Source: Xenophilus aerolatus | Lineage (GTDB): Bacteria > Pseudomonadota > Gammaproteobacteria > Burkholderiales > Burkholderiaceae_C | Assembly (NCBI GenBank): GCA_030418545.1 | Contig: QAIB01000001.1 | Span: 1 to 64,000 of the forward strand | Direction: 5' to 3' | DNA length: 64,000 bases | Part shown: positions 44,772-54,612 of the stretch, piece by piece | Position numbering within the stretch: the stretch's first letter is position 1 | How the letters are laid out: every line of letters starts with the position of its first letter | Program-made: the position numbers and the translations under genes | Notes under the pieces: model-generated | Databases searched by the model: none | Seen by the model: only the letters and a program-made list of their open reading frames with translations | What the model was told of the DNA's origin: nothing

Positions 44772-46043
44772 TCAGGCGGCCGCGGGGCTGGCACCCATGC
44801 GGGCCAGCCGTTCGGACGCGGGGGGGTGCGAGTAGTAGAACTTGACGAACACCGGGTCGGGCGTGAGCGTCGACGCGTTGTCTTGGTACAGCTTGAGCAG
44901 CGCGGCCGACAGGTCCTGGCCGCTGGTCTGCGCCACGGCATAGGCGTCGGCCTCGAACTCGTCGCGGCGCGACAGCTGGGCCAGCAGCGGCGACACGAAG
45001 ACGGTGAACACCGGCACGGCCAGCATGAAGAGCAGCAGGGCCAAGGCATCGTTCGGCCCCGTCATGTTCGGTTGCACGCCCAGGCCGGTGTAGAACCAGG
45101 TGTGGCGTGACACCCAGCCGAGCACGGCGAAGGCCACGAGGCTCAGCCCGAACATCATCACCATGCGCTTGACGATGTGGCGATGCTTGAAGTGGCCCAG
45201 TTCGTGGGCGAGCACGGCCTCCACCTCGCCGGCGCTGAGCTGCTTGAGCAGCGTGTCGAAGAACACCACGCGCTTGGAGGCACCGAAGCCGGTGAAATAC
45301 GCGTTGGCATGCGCGCTGCGGCGGCTGCCGTCCATCACGAACAGGCCCTTGGCCTTGAAGCCGCAGCGCGCCATGAGCGCGTTCACGCGCTGCTTGAGCG
45401 TCAGGTCGTCCAGCGGCTCGAACTTGTTGAACAGCGGCGCGATCCAGGTCGGCAGGATGAACTGCAGCAGAAGCATCCAGGCCGTGAGTGCGGCCCAGGC
45501 CCAGAGCCACCAGCTGTCGCCGGCCCGGCCCATCAGCCACAGCACCAGCGCGGCCAGAGGCAGGCCGATGGCAGCGCCAAGCAGCGTGCCCTTCACGGCA
45601 TCGGCCAGCCACAGCTTCCAGGTCATCTTGTTGAAGCCGAAGCGCTGCTCCAGCCGGAAGGTCTGCCACAGCGTGAAGGGCAGGTCGAGCAGGCCGCCGA
45701 TGAGGCTGAAGGCCACCAGCAGCGCGAGCTGCTGCCCCATGCCGCTGCCCATCCAGGCCAGCAGGGCCTTGTTGAGCAGGTCGAGGCCGCCGAGCAGCGT
45801 CCAGCCGAGCAGCACCGCGGCGCCCCAGGCGAGTTCGAGCAGGCCGAAGCGGGCCTTGGCGATGGTGTAGTCGGCGGCCTTCTGGTGCGCCGCCAGGCTG
45901 ATCGTCTGCGCGAAGGCCGCCGGCACCTGGTCGCGGTGCCGCGCCACATGGCGCACCTGGCGCGTGGCCAGCCAGAACTTCACGACGAGGCCGAGCACGA
46001 GCGCGGCCGAGAAGGCGAGGGTGAAGGCGAGCGAGGCGGACAT
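44772..46043 (-). CDS. M48-family (Ste24-like) membrane metallopeptidase
   Basis: A 423-residue membrane protein with a CAAX-protease N-terminal domain, several hydrophobic segments, zinc motif HELGH at 280-284 (FKHRH follows), and the third-ligand region EFEAD at 362-366. The internal stretch [20 protein letters not shown] is typical of Ste24/HtpX-type peptidases. Bacteria lack prenylated CAAX substrates, so a membrane quality-control role is more likely. First gene of a minus-strand set M48-PCD-rsgA, divergent from orn. Confidence 0.93.
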   Translation of the reverse strand: MSASLAFTLAFSAALVLGLVVKFWLATRQVRHVARHRDQVPAAFAQTISLAAHQKAADYTIAKARFGLLELAWGAAVLLGWTLLGGLDLLNKALLAWMGSGMGQQLALLVAFSLIGGLLDLPFTLWQTFRLEQRFGFNKMTWKLWLADAVKGTLLGAAIGLPLAALVLWLMGRAGDSWWLWAWAALTAWMLLLQFILPTWIAPLFNKFEPLDDLTLKQRVNALMARCGFKAKGLFVMDGSRRSAHANAYFTGFGASKRVVFFDTLLKQLSAGEVEAVLAHELGHFKHRHIVKRMVMMFGLSLVAFAVLGWVSRHTWFYTGLGVQPNMTGPNDALALLLFMLAVPVFTVFVSPLLAQLSRRDEFEADAYAVAQTSGQDLSAALLKLYQDNASTLTPDPVFVKFYYSHPPASERLARMGASPAAA

Positions 46044-46142
46044 GCGTGGGGCGCGGCGGGGAAGGGCGGAAGTGTAGTTCCGGCCCCCGGGCGCGGCATC
46101 GGCCGGCCCCGCGGCCCGCAAGGCCTCGTGGACAATGGCCCG

Positions 46143-46745
46143 ATGTCCGAGACCTCTGCTTCCGAACCGACCGCCCCCGCACCGATCCCCGAACTGCGCA
46201 AGAGCGACCAGAACCTGGTCTGGCTCGACTGCGAGATGAGCGGGCTGGACCCGGAGAAGGAGCGGCTGCTCGAGATCGCCGTCGTCGTCACCGGCCCCGA
46301 CCTCACGCCGCGCATCGACGGGCCGGTGCTGGTCATCCACCAGAGCGACGCGGTGCTCGACGGCATGGACGCCTGGAACAAGGGCACCCACGGGCGCAGC
46401 GGCCTGATCGACAAGGTCAAGGCCTCCACGCTCGACGAGGCGACGGCCGAGCAGCAGCTGATCGACTTCATCTCGCGCTACGTGCCCAAGAACGCCTCGC
46501 CCATGTGCGGCAACACCATCGGCCAGGACCGGCGCTTCCTCGTCAAGTACATGCCCAAGCTGGAAGCCTTCTTCCACTACCGCAACCTCGACGTCAGCAC
46601 GCTCAAGGAACTGGCCAAGCGCTGGAAGCCCGCCGCCTACAGCGCCTTCAAGAAGCAGCAGGCCCACACGGCCCTGGCCGACGTGCACGAGTCCATCGAG
46701 GAGCTGGCGCACTACCGCACAACCTTCCTGCGCCTGCAGGATTAG
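46143..46745 (+). CDS. orn: Oligoribonuclease
   Basis: A 200-residue DEDDh 3'-5' exonuclease degrading 2-5-mer RNAs and pGpG. Catalytic D29 and E31 lie in [20 protein letters not shown]; further motifs are [11 protein letters not shown] and the [14 protein letters not shown] end. ATG 46143 leaves a 20-residue Ala/Pro-rich leader before the fold, longer than usual. Confidence 0.96.
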   Translation: MSETSASEPTAPAPIPELRKSDQNLVWLDCEMSGLDPEKERLLEIAVVVTGPDLTPRIDGPVLVIHQSDAVLDGMDAWNKGTHGRSGLIDKVKASTLDEATAEQQLIDFISRYVPKNASPMCGNTIGQDRRFLVKYMPKLEAFFHYRNLDVSTLKELAKRWKPAAYSAFKKQQAHTALADVHESIEELAHYRTTFLRLQD

Positions 46746-46765
46746 GTAAAAACCCCGACTCGTGC

Positions 46766-46771
46766 CATAAT
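46766..46771 (+). promoter_or_regulatory. Candidate -10 element for the DEAD-box helicase gene
   Basis: CATAAT followed by CGTGGGCTTGCC, similar to the ribosomal-protein promoters (TATAATCGAGGGCTTT). It would give a leader of about 230 bases. Confidence 0.5.
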
Positions 46772-46777
46772 CGTGGG

Positions 46778-47008
46778 CTTGCCTCAAGGCACCAACTCGT
46801 TTGGCGGTGCTTTTCAGGCGTGATCCTGCATCTCCCTTCTCGCACATCGGCTGGCCGTCGGGCGCCCTTCCAGGGCGTCGTCTGAACGGCAGAGGAAAGC
46901 CAAGACAGCACTGCCGTTGTCTCATGTCGTTGGATGGTTGATGTTTTTTGACCCTCCAACGCGCGCATCCGCCTCGGGTGCGTTGCGTGCGAAAAATTGA
47001 GTTTTCTA
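46778..47008 (+). promoter_or_regulatory. Long 5' leader of the DEAD-box RNA helicase gene
   Basis: About 230 untranslated bases between the probable start of transcription and the helicase ATG. It contains a GCACC/GGTGC hairpin followed by TTTTC (about 46787-46815), resembling a weak terminator, a GGGCGCCC/GGGCGTC-type pairing near 46860-46880, and a T-run near 46942. Long structured leaders are typical of cold-shock or autoregulated RNA helicases; regulation here is inferred. Confidence 0.4.
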
Positions 47009-48805
47009 ATGACCGACTCCCTGCAAGACGTGCAGGGCGCTGCTGCGCCTGCGTCCCTCTCCACCGAAGTTCGCACCGATTCCTTTGTGCCGGCCGTGGC
47101 CGCCACGCCCGACGTCGCCCCGGCGCAAGCGCCGGTCCAGGCCGACGCGCAAGCCTTCGCCGAATTGGGCCTGGCACCTGAACTGGTCGCCGCTGTGCGC
47201 GACCTCGGCTACACCGAGCCCACCGCCGTGCAGCACAAGGCCATCCCGCTGGCCATGGGCGACGCCAACAGCGCCATGGTCGACCTGATGGTCTCGAGCC
47301 AGACCGGCAGCGGCAAGACCGCGGCCTTCCTGCTGCCCGTGCTTCACACCCTGCTGGCCCAGCAGAACGCAGCGCACGCCCAGGCCGAAGCCGACTTCGC
47401 CCGCCAGTGCGCCGAAGCCGCCGAGCGCGGCGAGCCCGCGCCCAAGCGCCCGCGCCGCCAGAACCCGACCAACCCGCGCCAGTTCAAGGCCGCCACGCCC
47501 GGCGCGCTGGTGTTGTGCCCCACGCGCGAGCTCGCGCAGCAGGTGGCGCACGACGCCATCGGCCTGGTGCAGCACTGCCGCGGCCTGCGCATCGCCAACG
47601 TGGTGGGCGGCATGCCCTACCAGCTGCAGATCGCGCGCCTGCAGAACGCCAACCTCGTCGTTGCCACGCCGGGCCGCCTGCTCGACCTGCAGCGCTCGAT
47701 GCAGATCAAGCTCGACCAGGTGCAGTTCCTCGTCGTCGACGAGGCCGACCGCATGCTCGACCTGGGCTTTGCCGACGACCTGGCCGAGATCAACCAGCTG
47801 ACCATTCAGCGCAAGCAGACCATGATGTTCAGCGCTACCTTTGCGCCGCGCATCCAGCAACTGGCTGCCCGCGTGATGCGCGAGCCGCGCAAGGTGCAGA
47901 TCGACTCGCCGCAAGAGAAGCACGCCAACATCAAGCAGATCCTGCACTGGGCCGACCACTTCGACCACAAGCGCGCACTGCTCGACCACTGGCTGCGCGA
48001 TTCGTCGATCCAGCAGGCGATCGTGTTCGCCAGCACGCAGGTCGAATGCGACGGCCTGGCCAACGACCTGCAGCAGGCCGGCTTCTCGGCCGTGGCGCTG
48101 CACGGCGCGCTGAGCCAGGGCCTGCGCAACCGCCGCCTCATGGCGCTGCGCAACGGCCAGGTGCAGATCCTCGTGGCCACCGACGTCGCCGCGCGCGGCA
48201 TCGACGTGCCCAGCATCAGCCATGTCTTCAACTTCGGCCTGCCGATGAAGGCCGAGGACTACACACACCGCATCGGCCGCACGGGTCGCGCGGGACGCGA
48301 CGGCATCGCCGTCACCTTCGCCGAGTTCCGCGACCAGCGTCGCGTGTTCGACATCGAGGCCTTCACCCGCCAGCAGTTCAACGCCGAGATGATCCCCGGC
48401 ATGGAACCCACCCGCCGTGCCCCCACGGCCCAGCTGCCGCGCGGCTTCGGTGGCGGCAAGGGCCGCGGCCGGCCGGGCGAGGGCGGCGGTGCCCGCGGCC
48501 CGCGTCGCGACAATGGCGGCTTCCACGGCGGCCGTGCGCCGGGCTGGGGCGAAAGCGCGCCGTCGCACCCGCGCAGCCACGCACGCGACGGTTTCCAAGG
48601 CAAACCGGCCCACCACGCAGACGGGGCGGGCGGGAAGCGCTATCAGAAGGACAGCGGCGCGTTCGCCGGTCAAGGCAAATCCGCTGGTGCCACGCGCACC
48701 TGGTCGCCTGATCGTGACGCACGCGGTGGTTTCGGCGGCAAGGGTGGTGGCAAGCTGGCCGGGCGCCCGCAGGGTGGGCGCGTGTTCGTGCCGCGCGATC
48801 GCTGA
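47009..48805 (+). CDS. DEAD-box ATP-dependent RNA helicase (RhlE-like)
   Basis: A 598-residue RNA helicase. An N-terminal Ala/Pro-rich leader is followed by the Q motif (FAELGLAPELVAAVRDLGYT), Walker A SQTGSGKT (about 97-104), PTRELAQQ, DEAD near 244-247 (VVDEADRMLDLGF), SAT (MFSATF) and HRIGRTGRAGRDG. A 25-residue insert between motifs I and Ia (FARQCAEAAERGEPAPKRPR) is characteristic of betaproteobacterial forms. The last 130 residues are Gly/Arg-rich. ATG 47009 is preferred to TTG 46997. Likely roles are ribosome assembly and cold adaptation. Confidence 0.94.
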   Translation: MTDSLQDVQGAAAPASLSTEVRTDSFVPAVAATPDVAPAQAPVQADAQAFAELGLAPELVAAVRDLGYTEPTAVQHKAIPLAMGDANSAMVDLMVSSQTGSGKTAAFLLPVLHTLLAQQNAAHAQAEADFARQCAEAAERGEPAPKRPRRQNPTNPRQFKAATPGALVLCPTRELAQQVAHDAIGLVQHCRGLRIANVVGGMPYQLQIARLQNANLVVATPGRLLDLQRSMQIKLDQVQFLVVDEADRMLDLGFADDLAEINQLTIQRKQTMMFSATFAPRIQQLAARVMREPRKVQIDSPQEKHANIKQILHWADHFDHKRALLDHWLRDSSIQQAIVFASTQVECDGLANDLQQAGFSAVALHGALSQGLRNRRLMALRNGQVQILVATDVAARGIDVPSISHVFNFGLPMKAEDYTHRIGRTGRAGRDGIAVTFAEFRDQRRVFDIEAFTRQQFNAEMIPGMEPTRRAPTAQLPRGFGGGKGRGRPGEGGGARGPRRDNGGFHGGRAPGWGESAPSHPRSHARDGFQGKPAHHADGAGGKRYQKDSGAFAGQGKSAGATRTWSPDRDARGGFGGKGGGKLAGRPQGGRVFVPRDR

Positions 48806-48832
48806 GCACGTCGCCGGTCAACACAACGCTGA

Positions 48833-48860
48833 AAGCGGCCCTTCGGGGCCGCTTTTTTTT
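48833..48860 (+). terminator. Rho-independent terminator after the helicase gene
   Basis: Stem AAGCGGCCC/GGGCCGCTT with TTCG tetraloop, followed by six more T. Confidence 0.93.
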
Positions 48861-49401
48861 GCGCGCAGGCAGCATGGCGATCTGCGCTGTGCTCGGCAAT
48901 TGCGCATGTCGTGACGAGCATTTCGCATGCTCGCGGAGCAGCTGTGGCAAAAGTCACGGCCTCATCTACTTTCATTTGAGGATGGGTAATTTCGACTTAC
49001 CGTGGAAACTCGCAGCTATCTCGCCACAAGGCGAAAATGTTCCGTAACAAAAACAGTCAGGGAGTTCCACATGTCATCTTTCGGTGACGTGATGTGTCGG
49101 CGCGAGCTCCGCGCCGAGTCACGCGACAGCATTGGGTCGAGGCACCGCCTCACGGGTGGACTGAGCAAGTCGTCGCGCTTGTGACGGGCCTACGGGCTTG
49201 CCATGGGGTTGCGCGGGCAACTCCTCGAAGGCGCGCGCCCCTCTTTCACTTTCACAGCCCCGCGCTTTCGGCGCGTCCGTCCGCAGCGATGGGCGGATCG
49301 GGCTGCGCCCTCCTTCTTGTTGTTCAGCCTCGCGGCGCGTCCGTGACGGGGGTGCTGCGTCGCTGCCTGGGGGCCGACCGCCGACATTCCGCGTTCCCAG
49401 C
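48861..49401. other. Intergenic region upstream of the T6SS relic
   Basis: About 540 bases without a clear gene. The first part (48915-49070) is relatively AT-rich with GAGCAT/ATGCTC and GGTAA/TTACC dyads and ends in AGGGAG followed by ATG (49071), which looks like an original gene start: the same CAGGGAGTTC ribosome-binding context precedes tssB. The frame from 49071 gives only 37 residues (MSSFGDVMCRRELRAE...) to a stop at 49184 and is not recognised. From about 49190 to 49400 the sequence is GC-rich and unassigned. Confidence 0.4.
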
Positions 49402-52098
49402 ATGACCATCTCCAGACGAGCCCTCTTCGGCAAGCTCAATCTCACGCTGTTCCGGTCCATCGAGTCCGCCACCGCTTTTGCCAAGCTGCGCGGCAACCCG
49501 TACGTGGAGCTGACGCACTGGCTGCACCAGCTCTGGCAGCTCAGCAACACCGACATCCACCGCATCTGCCGCCACTACCAGATCGATCCACAAGCCATCG
49601 AACGCGACCTCGTCGCGGCCCTGGCGGGTCTGCCCTCGGGTGCCACTTCGCTCAGCGACTTCTCGCATCACATCGGTCCGGCGGTGGAGCAGGCGTGGGT
49701 GCTGTCGAGCCTGGAATTCGGCGGCCAGTGCATCCGCAGCGGCTGGCTGTTGGCCGCGTTGCTGCAGGCGCCGGAACTGCGGCGTCTGTTGCTGGGCATC
49801 TCGCCCGCCTTCCAGAAGATTCCGGTCGAACAATTGACGCAAGTGCTGCCCGCCGTGATCGCTGGCTCGCCCGAAGAACGTGAAGGTTCCTACGACGGAT
49901 CGGGTTTGGTGGCGGCCACACCCGGTGAGGCCAGCCAGGCACTGGCCGATCGGGGAGATGGCAAGTCCGCGCTGGCCAAGTACTGCACCGACCTGACCGA
50001 ACGGGCTCGGGCCGGCGAGATCGACCCCGTGATCGGCCGCGAGCACGAGATACGCACCATGGTCGACATCCTTCTGCGCCGACGCCAGAACAACCCCTTG
50101 CTGACCGGCGATGCGGGCGTCGGCAAGACGGCCGTGGTCGAGGGCCTGGCGTTGGCCATCGCAGGCGGGAACGTGCCGCCGGCATTGCAAGAGGTGCGCT
50201 TGCTCAGCCTCGACGTCGGTGCCCTGCTGGCCGGTGCCAGCATGCGCGGCGAGTTCGAGTCGCGCCTGAAGGGGCTGCTGGAAGAGGCCTCCAGGGCCAC
50301 GCAGCCTGTCATCCTGTTCGTCGATGAGATCCACACGCTGGTGGGCGCGGGTGGCCAGGCCGGCACCGGCGACGCGGCCAACCTGCTCAAACCGGCGTTG
50401 GCCCGCGGCACCCTTCGCACCGTCGGCGCCACCACCTGGAGCGAGTACAAACGGCACATCGAAAAGGATCCGGCACTGAGCCGGCGCTTCCAGGTGCTCC
50501 AGGTCATGGAGCCGCAGGAAGCCTCCGCGATGGAGATGGTCCGCGGTCTCGTCGCCACCTTTGCGCAGCACCACGGCGTGACGGTGCTCGACGAGGCCGT
50601 GCGTGCTGCGGTGGTGCTGTCGCACCGCTACATCCCGTCGCGGCAACTCCCCGACAAGGCCATCAGTCTGCTGGACACCGCCTGCGCGCGCGTGGCGATG
50701 TCGCTGCACGCGGCGCCGGCCGCGGTCGAGCATCTGCGCCAGCGCTGTGCGGCGCGGCAAACCGAAATCGACCTGCTTCGCGGAGAAGGGGGCATCGACC
50801 ACGGCAGCGAAGGCCGCGCCGAACGGCTCGCCGCTGCACAGGCCCAACTGCAGGCTGCAAAGGACGATCTCGAGGTCCAGGAGGCGCGCTGGCAGGCCGA
50901 ACTGGCGCTGGTGCAGCGCATCCACGCCCTGCGGCAGGGCCAGCAGGCCGGTGCCGAAGATCGCTCCGCCGTGGTCCCGGTGCCAGCCGAACTGCGCCAA
51001 CTGGAGCGCGAACTCGTCGAGCGCCAGCAGAACGCGCCGCTCATCTTTCCGCAGGTCGATGAGTCCGTTGTTGCGGCCATCCTCTCGGACTGGACCGGCA
51101 TTCCCGTGGGACGCATGGTCAAGGACGAAGTGGCGGCCGTGTTCAGCCTGCAGGCCACGCTGGACCAGCGCGTGATCGGCCAGAGCCATGCGCTCGCCGC
51201 GATTGCGCAGCGCGTGCAGACCGCGCGCGCCCGCCTGACCGATCCCGACAAGCCGGTGGGCGTCTTCCTGCTGGTCGGCCCTTCGGGCGTCGGCAAGACC
51301 GAAACCGCGCTGGCCCTGGCCGAAGCGATGTATGGCGGCGAGCAGAACCTCATCACCATCAACATGAGCGAATTCCAGGAGGCGCATACCGTCTCGACGC
51401 TCAAGGGCGCACCGCCGGGCTACGTGGGTTACGGCGAAGGCGGCGTGCTCACCGAGGCCGTGCGTCGCCGCCCCTACAGCGTGATCCTGCTCGACGAGGT
51501 CGAGAAGGCGCATCCGGATGTGCACGAGATCTTCTATCAGGTGTTCGACAAGGGCTGGATGGAAGACGGCGAGGGGCGGCACATCGACTTCCGCAACAGC
51601 ACCATCCTGCTGACCAGCAACACCGGCTCCGACCTGATCGCCACCCTCTGCGAAGACCCCGCGCTGGTGCCGGACACGGCAGCGCTGCGCGAGGCACTGC
51701 ACCCGGCGCTGCGCCAGGTGTTTCCGGCTGCGTTCATCGGGCGTCTCTCAGTGATCCCATACCTGCCGCTTGGCGAGGAGGCCCTCGGCAAGATCGTGTC
51801 GCTGCACCTGAACCGCGTCGTCGAGCGCATGCATGCGCAGCACGGCATCGGGCTGAGCTACAGCCCTGCGCTGGTCCGGCACATCATCGACCGGTGCGGT
51901 ACGCACGAGACCGGCGCGCGCCGCCTCATCGGCTTCATCGAACACAGTCTCTTGCCCGTCCTCGCGCGCCACTGGCTGGGGGCGCTGCAGGACAAGCGGC
52001 GGATCGCCCGGATTCTTGCAGACGTCGCGCCGGGGGGCGAGATCCCCGACGCTGCCAGAGGAGGAGATGCCATCGCATGCTGCATCGACTATGTCTAG
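49402..52098 (+). CDS. clpV: T6SS AAA+ ATPase ClpV (TssH)
   Basis: An 898-residue ClpB-type unfoldase that recycles contracted type VI sheath. The N-domain is typical of ClpV (LFGKLNLTLFRSIESATAFA), not ClpB. Two AAA+ modules: Walker A GDAGVGKT at about 236-243 and GPSGVGKT at about 626-633, with LILFVDEIHTLVGAGG-like and ILLDEVEKAHPDV Walker B regions, and the pore loop GYVGYGEGG. The gene appears intact. Its substrate, the TssB-TssC sheath, can no longer be made from this locus because tssC is truncated. Confidence 0.95.
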   Translation: MTISRRALFGKLNLTLFRSIESATAFAKLRGNPYVELTHWLHQLWQLSNTDIHRICRHYQIDPQAIERDLVAALAGLPSGATSLSDFSHHIGPAVEQAWVLSSLEFGGQCIRSGWLLAALLQAPELRRLLLGISPAFQKIPVEQLTQVLPAVIAGSPEEREGSYDGSGLVAATPGEASQALADRGDGKSALAKYCTDLTERARAGEIDPVIGREHEIRTMVDILLRRRQNNPLLTGDAGVGKTAVVEGLALAIAGGNVPPALQEVRLLSLDVGALLAGASMRGEFESRLKGLLEEASRATQPVILFVDEIHTLVGAGGQAGTGDAANLLKPALARGTLRTVGATTWSEYKRHIEKDPALSRRFQVLQVMEPQEASAMEMVRGLVATFAQHHGVTVLDEAVRAAVVLSHRYIPSRQLPDKAISLLDTACARVAMSLHAAPAAVEHLRQRCAARQTEIDLLRGEGGIDHGSEGRAERLAAAQAQLQAAKDDLEVQEARWQAELALVQRIHALRQGQQAGAEDRSAVVPVPAELRQLERELVERQQNAPLIFPQVDESVVAAILSDWTGIPVGRMVKDEVAAVFSLQATLDQRVIGQSHALAAIAQRVQTARARLTDPDKPVGVFLLVGPSGVGKTETALALAEAMYGGEQNLITINMSEFQEAHTVSTLKGAPPGYVGYGEGGVLTEAVRRRPYSVILLDEVEKAHPDVHEIFYQVFDKGWMEDGEGRHIDFRNSTILLTSNTGSDLIATLCEDPALVPDTAALREALHPALRQVFPAAFIGRLSVIPYLPLGEEALGKIVSLHLNRVVERMHAQHGIGLSYSPALVRHIIDRCGTHETGARRLIGFIEHSLLPVLARHWLGALQDKRRIARILADVAPGGEIPDAARGGDAIACCIDYV

Positions 52099-52189
52099 GG
52101 TTTCGTGCGTGCCCGCCCCGTGGTCCGCCGCCGCTGGAGCGTGGGCGGCCTTTTTCCCCACCGTTGAATCTTGTCACACAGGGAGTTCT

Positions 52190-52714
52190 ATGTTCAACAA
52201 CAACAGTCAGAAGTTCATCGCCCGCAATCGGGCGCCGCGCGTGCAGATCGAGTACGACGTGGAAATCTATGGTTCCGAGAAGAAGATCGAACTGCCGTTC
52301 GTCATGGGCGTGCTGGCGGATCTGTCCGGCAAACCCGTGCAGGCGCTGCCCCCCGTGGGCGAGCGCAAGTTCCTCGACATCGACATCGACAACTTCGACG
52401 AACGCATGAAGGCAGTCCAGCCGCGCGTCGCGTTCGCCGTGCCCAACACGTTGTCGGGTGAAGGCCAGCTCATGGTCGACATCACCTTCGAGAGCATCGA
52501 CGACTTTTCGCCCGCGGCCGTGGCCCGCAAGATCGAGCCGCTCAAGCAGCTGCTCGAGGCGCGCACCCAGCTGTCGAACCTGCAGACCTACATGGACGGA
52601 AAGTCCGGCGCCGAGAGCCTCATCAACAAGCTGATGCAGGACCCCGCGCTGATGAAGGCGCTGGCCGCGGCGCCCAAGCCCGCGGTCGAGGACGGCGCGC
52701 AAGCCGACGCCTGA
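52190..52714 (+). CDS. tssB: T6SS sheath subunit TssB (VipA)
   Basis: A 174-residue small sheath protein, full length. Family features are SQKFIARNRAPRVQIEYDVE, LPFVMGVLADLSG, RKFLDIDIDNFDERM and LEARTQLSNLQTYMDGKSGA. CAGGGAG precedes ATG 52190. It follows clpV after 91 bases and precedes the tssC-tssG fusion gene after 35. Without TssC it cannot form sheath. Confidence 0.95.
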   Translation: MFNNNSQKFIARNRAPRVQIEYDVEIYGSEKKIELPFVMGVLADLSGKPVQALPPVGERKFLDIDIDNFDERMKAVQPRVAFAVPNTLSGEGQLMVDITFESIDDFSPAAVARKIEPLKQLLEARTQLSNLQTYMDGKSGAESLINKLMQDPALMKALAAAPKPAVEDGAQADA

Positions 52715-52749
52715 GCCGTCGACGAATACACCGCCTCAGGGAGAGACAC

Positions 52750-53490
52750 ATGAAATCGACCACCAAGCAGAACGCAGCAGCCGAAACGAAATACGCCGAC
52801 GTTTCGGACTTCTCCTCCTTGCTCGACAAGGAGTTCAAGCCCAAGACCACCGAGGCCCGCGATGCGGTGGAGGCCGCCGTGCGCACATTGGCGGAACAGG
52901 CGCTGGTCAACGCGGTCACCATGGCCGCATCCACCCACCTGGGCCGCGAGGCGCGCAATCCCGACGGCCTGGCCCACACGCTGGCGCGCTTCTTCGCCGT
53001 GCCCGTGCAGCTGCAGGAGTTCGTCATGCACTGGATCCGCATCGACGACGAAGACCAGAGTCACCTGGGCAAGGCGCGCGCCTCAAGCATCATGGGCGTG
53101 GGAGCCATCGCCGGCGAGGTGGTGGCCGACCGGCAGAACAAGTTCCGCCTGGTCCTCGGGCCCTTGAGCCTGGAGCAGTACCTGCGTTTCACGCCGCAGG
53201 GCAAGGACCTGCCGCTGCTCGTCGAGTGGGTGCGCGGCTTCATTGGCTACGAATTCGTGTGGGAGGTCGAACTGCGCGTGCGCAACGACAACACCCCGCC
53301 GGCCCGGCTCGAGGACACGGAGAAGCTCGGCTGGTCCACCTGGCTCGGCGGCTCCGAGGGCGCGGCGCTCGGCGCGGCGGCCACCCGCCCGTGTGCCGCA
53401 GCCGCTGTGCGCGCGCTCGACTACGCCGTCGGCATGGTCTTCGAACCCGAGCAGTACGTCGGGTCGCGCTACCGCGCGGCTGTCCCTTGA
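52750..53490 (+). pseudogene. In-frame TssC/TssG fusion (deletion product)
   Basis: A 246-residue open frame with the wrong architecture. Residues 1 to about 55 are the N-terminus of the large sheath protein TssC (FSSLLDKEFKPKTTEARDAV, then RTLAEQAL). From about 60 to the end it is the C-terminal part of the baseplate protein TssG: REARNPDGLAHTLARFFAVP, then RQNKFRLVLGPLSLEQYLRF, and LGWSTWLG. A single deletion from early tssC to late tssG, in frame, explains this and removes most of tssC, whatever lay between (normally hcp, tssE, tssF), and the start of tssG. The product should be non-functional in either role. Confidence 0.85.
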
Positions 53491-53523
53491 CCCCCTTTCA
53501 CGCAACGCCTCGTTGTTTCCGCC

Positions 53524-54612
53524 ATGACCCGCGTCGCCACCCCCGACCCCGCTGCCGCATCACGCGCACCCGCCGCCGTGGCCGACTGGCTGCAGCCCCT
53601 GAGCGCTCAGCAGCCCTGCGGCGCCAGCCTCGAATACGACCCCGAGTACGCCGTGCTGCTGTCACGCATGCTGCCGCGCGGCGAGGCGCAGTACGGCAAC
53701 TTCGTCGGCACGCCCGAAGCGCCCAACTGGGCCGAGATCGAACGCGACTGCCGCCGCCTGCTCCTGCGCACCAAGGACATCAATCTCGTCATCCTGCTGG
53801 CCCGTGCCCGCACCCGGCTCGGCCAGGCGGGCGGCCTGGCGCAGGGGCTGGGCATGCTCGCGGGCTTGCTGCACGCCTGGCCCGAGGCGGTGCACCCGCA
53901 ACTCGTGGTCGAAGGCGAGTTCGACCCCGCGGTGCGCGCCAATGCGCTGGCTGCGCTGGCGGACCCGGATGGCCTGCTGGGTGATGTGCGCGATGTCCTC
54001 GTCGCCCCGCATACCGCCTTGCGCCTGGCCGTGCGCGATGTCGAACGTGCCTTCGCGAGCCCACGCGCGTCTGAGGCGCCGAGCCCCGAATCCGTGGCGC
54101 AGCAGCTGGCCGACCTGCGCGAGACGGCCGGCGACGACGCCCAGGCGCCCGTGCACCAGCTCGCGCTGGCAGCCGGCGAAGCGCATGCCATCGAGCGCTG
54201 GTGCCGCGACCACTTGAACGACGACGCGCCGACGCTGCAGCCACTGCTGCGTGTGCTCGACCTGTTCCTGCCGCCGCAGCCGCCGGCCGCGGTGTCGGGC
54301 CTGGCAGACCAGGCGGGAACTGCAGAGCTTGCGGCCGGAGCTCCAGCCGCCGATCCTGCCCCGCCGTTCACCGCCGCCCCCTTGCCGGCCAGCGACGCAC
54401 GTGCTTCGCGCGACGAGGTCCGGCACACGCTCCGTGCCGCCCGCCATTGGTTCGAAGTGCACGAGCCGAGCAGTCCCGTCGCCGTGCTGCTCAAGCAGGC
54501 AGAGCGCATGGTCGGCAAGCGCTTCTCGCAGGTGGCCGATGCCATCCCGCTCGATCTGCTGCACAAGTGGGAAGCGGCCGACGACGAGAGCCAAGAAGGG
54601 GAGTGCCCATGA
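53524..54612 (+). CDS. tssA: T6SS protein TssA (ImpA N-terminal domain)
   Basis: A 362-residue protein with the ImpA_N domain: WLQPLSAQQPCGASLEYDPE, then NWAEIERDCRRLLLRTKDIN, and LHAWPEAVHPQLV. A Pro/Ala linker (about 250-295) leads to the C-terminal helical segment DEVRHTLRAARHWFEVHEPS and VADAIPLDLLHKWE. TssA caps and primes baseplate and sheath assembly. It follows the fusion gene by 33 bases and overlaps the next gene by four (ATGA). Confidence 0.92.
   Translation: MTRVATPDPAAASRAPAAVADWLQPLSAQQPCGASLEYDPEYAVLLSRMLPRGEAQYGNFVGTPEAPNWAEIERDCRRLLLRTKDINLVILLARARTRLGQAGGLAQGLGMLAGLLHAWPEAVHPQLVVEGEFDPAVRANALAALADPDGLLGDVRDVLVAPHTALRLAVRDVERAFASPRASEAPSPESVAQQLADLRETAGDDAQAPVHQLALAAGEAHAIERWCRDHLNDDAPTLQPLLRVLDLFLPPQPPAAVSGLADQAGTAELAAGAPAADPAPPFTAAPLPASDARASRDEVRHTLRAARHWFEVHEPSSPVAVLLKQAERMVGKRFSQVADAIPLDLLHKWEAADDESQEGECP

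Noticed and set aside
48945-48965. Sigma-54-type promoter before the T6SS genes (TGGC...)
   Set aside because: TGGCAAAAGTCACGG lacks the required TTGC element at the right spacing.
49190-49387. Minus-strand 65-codon frame before clpV
   Set aside because: Arg/Ala-rich translation of GC-rich DNA, no start signal, no family resemblance I could support.
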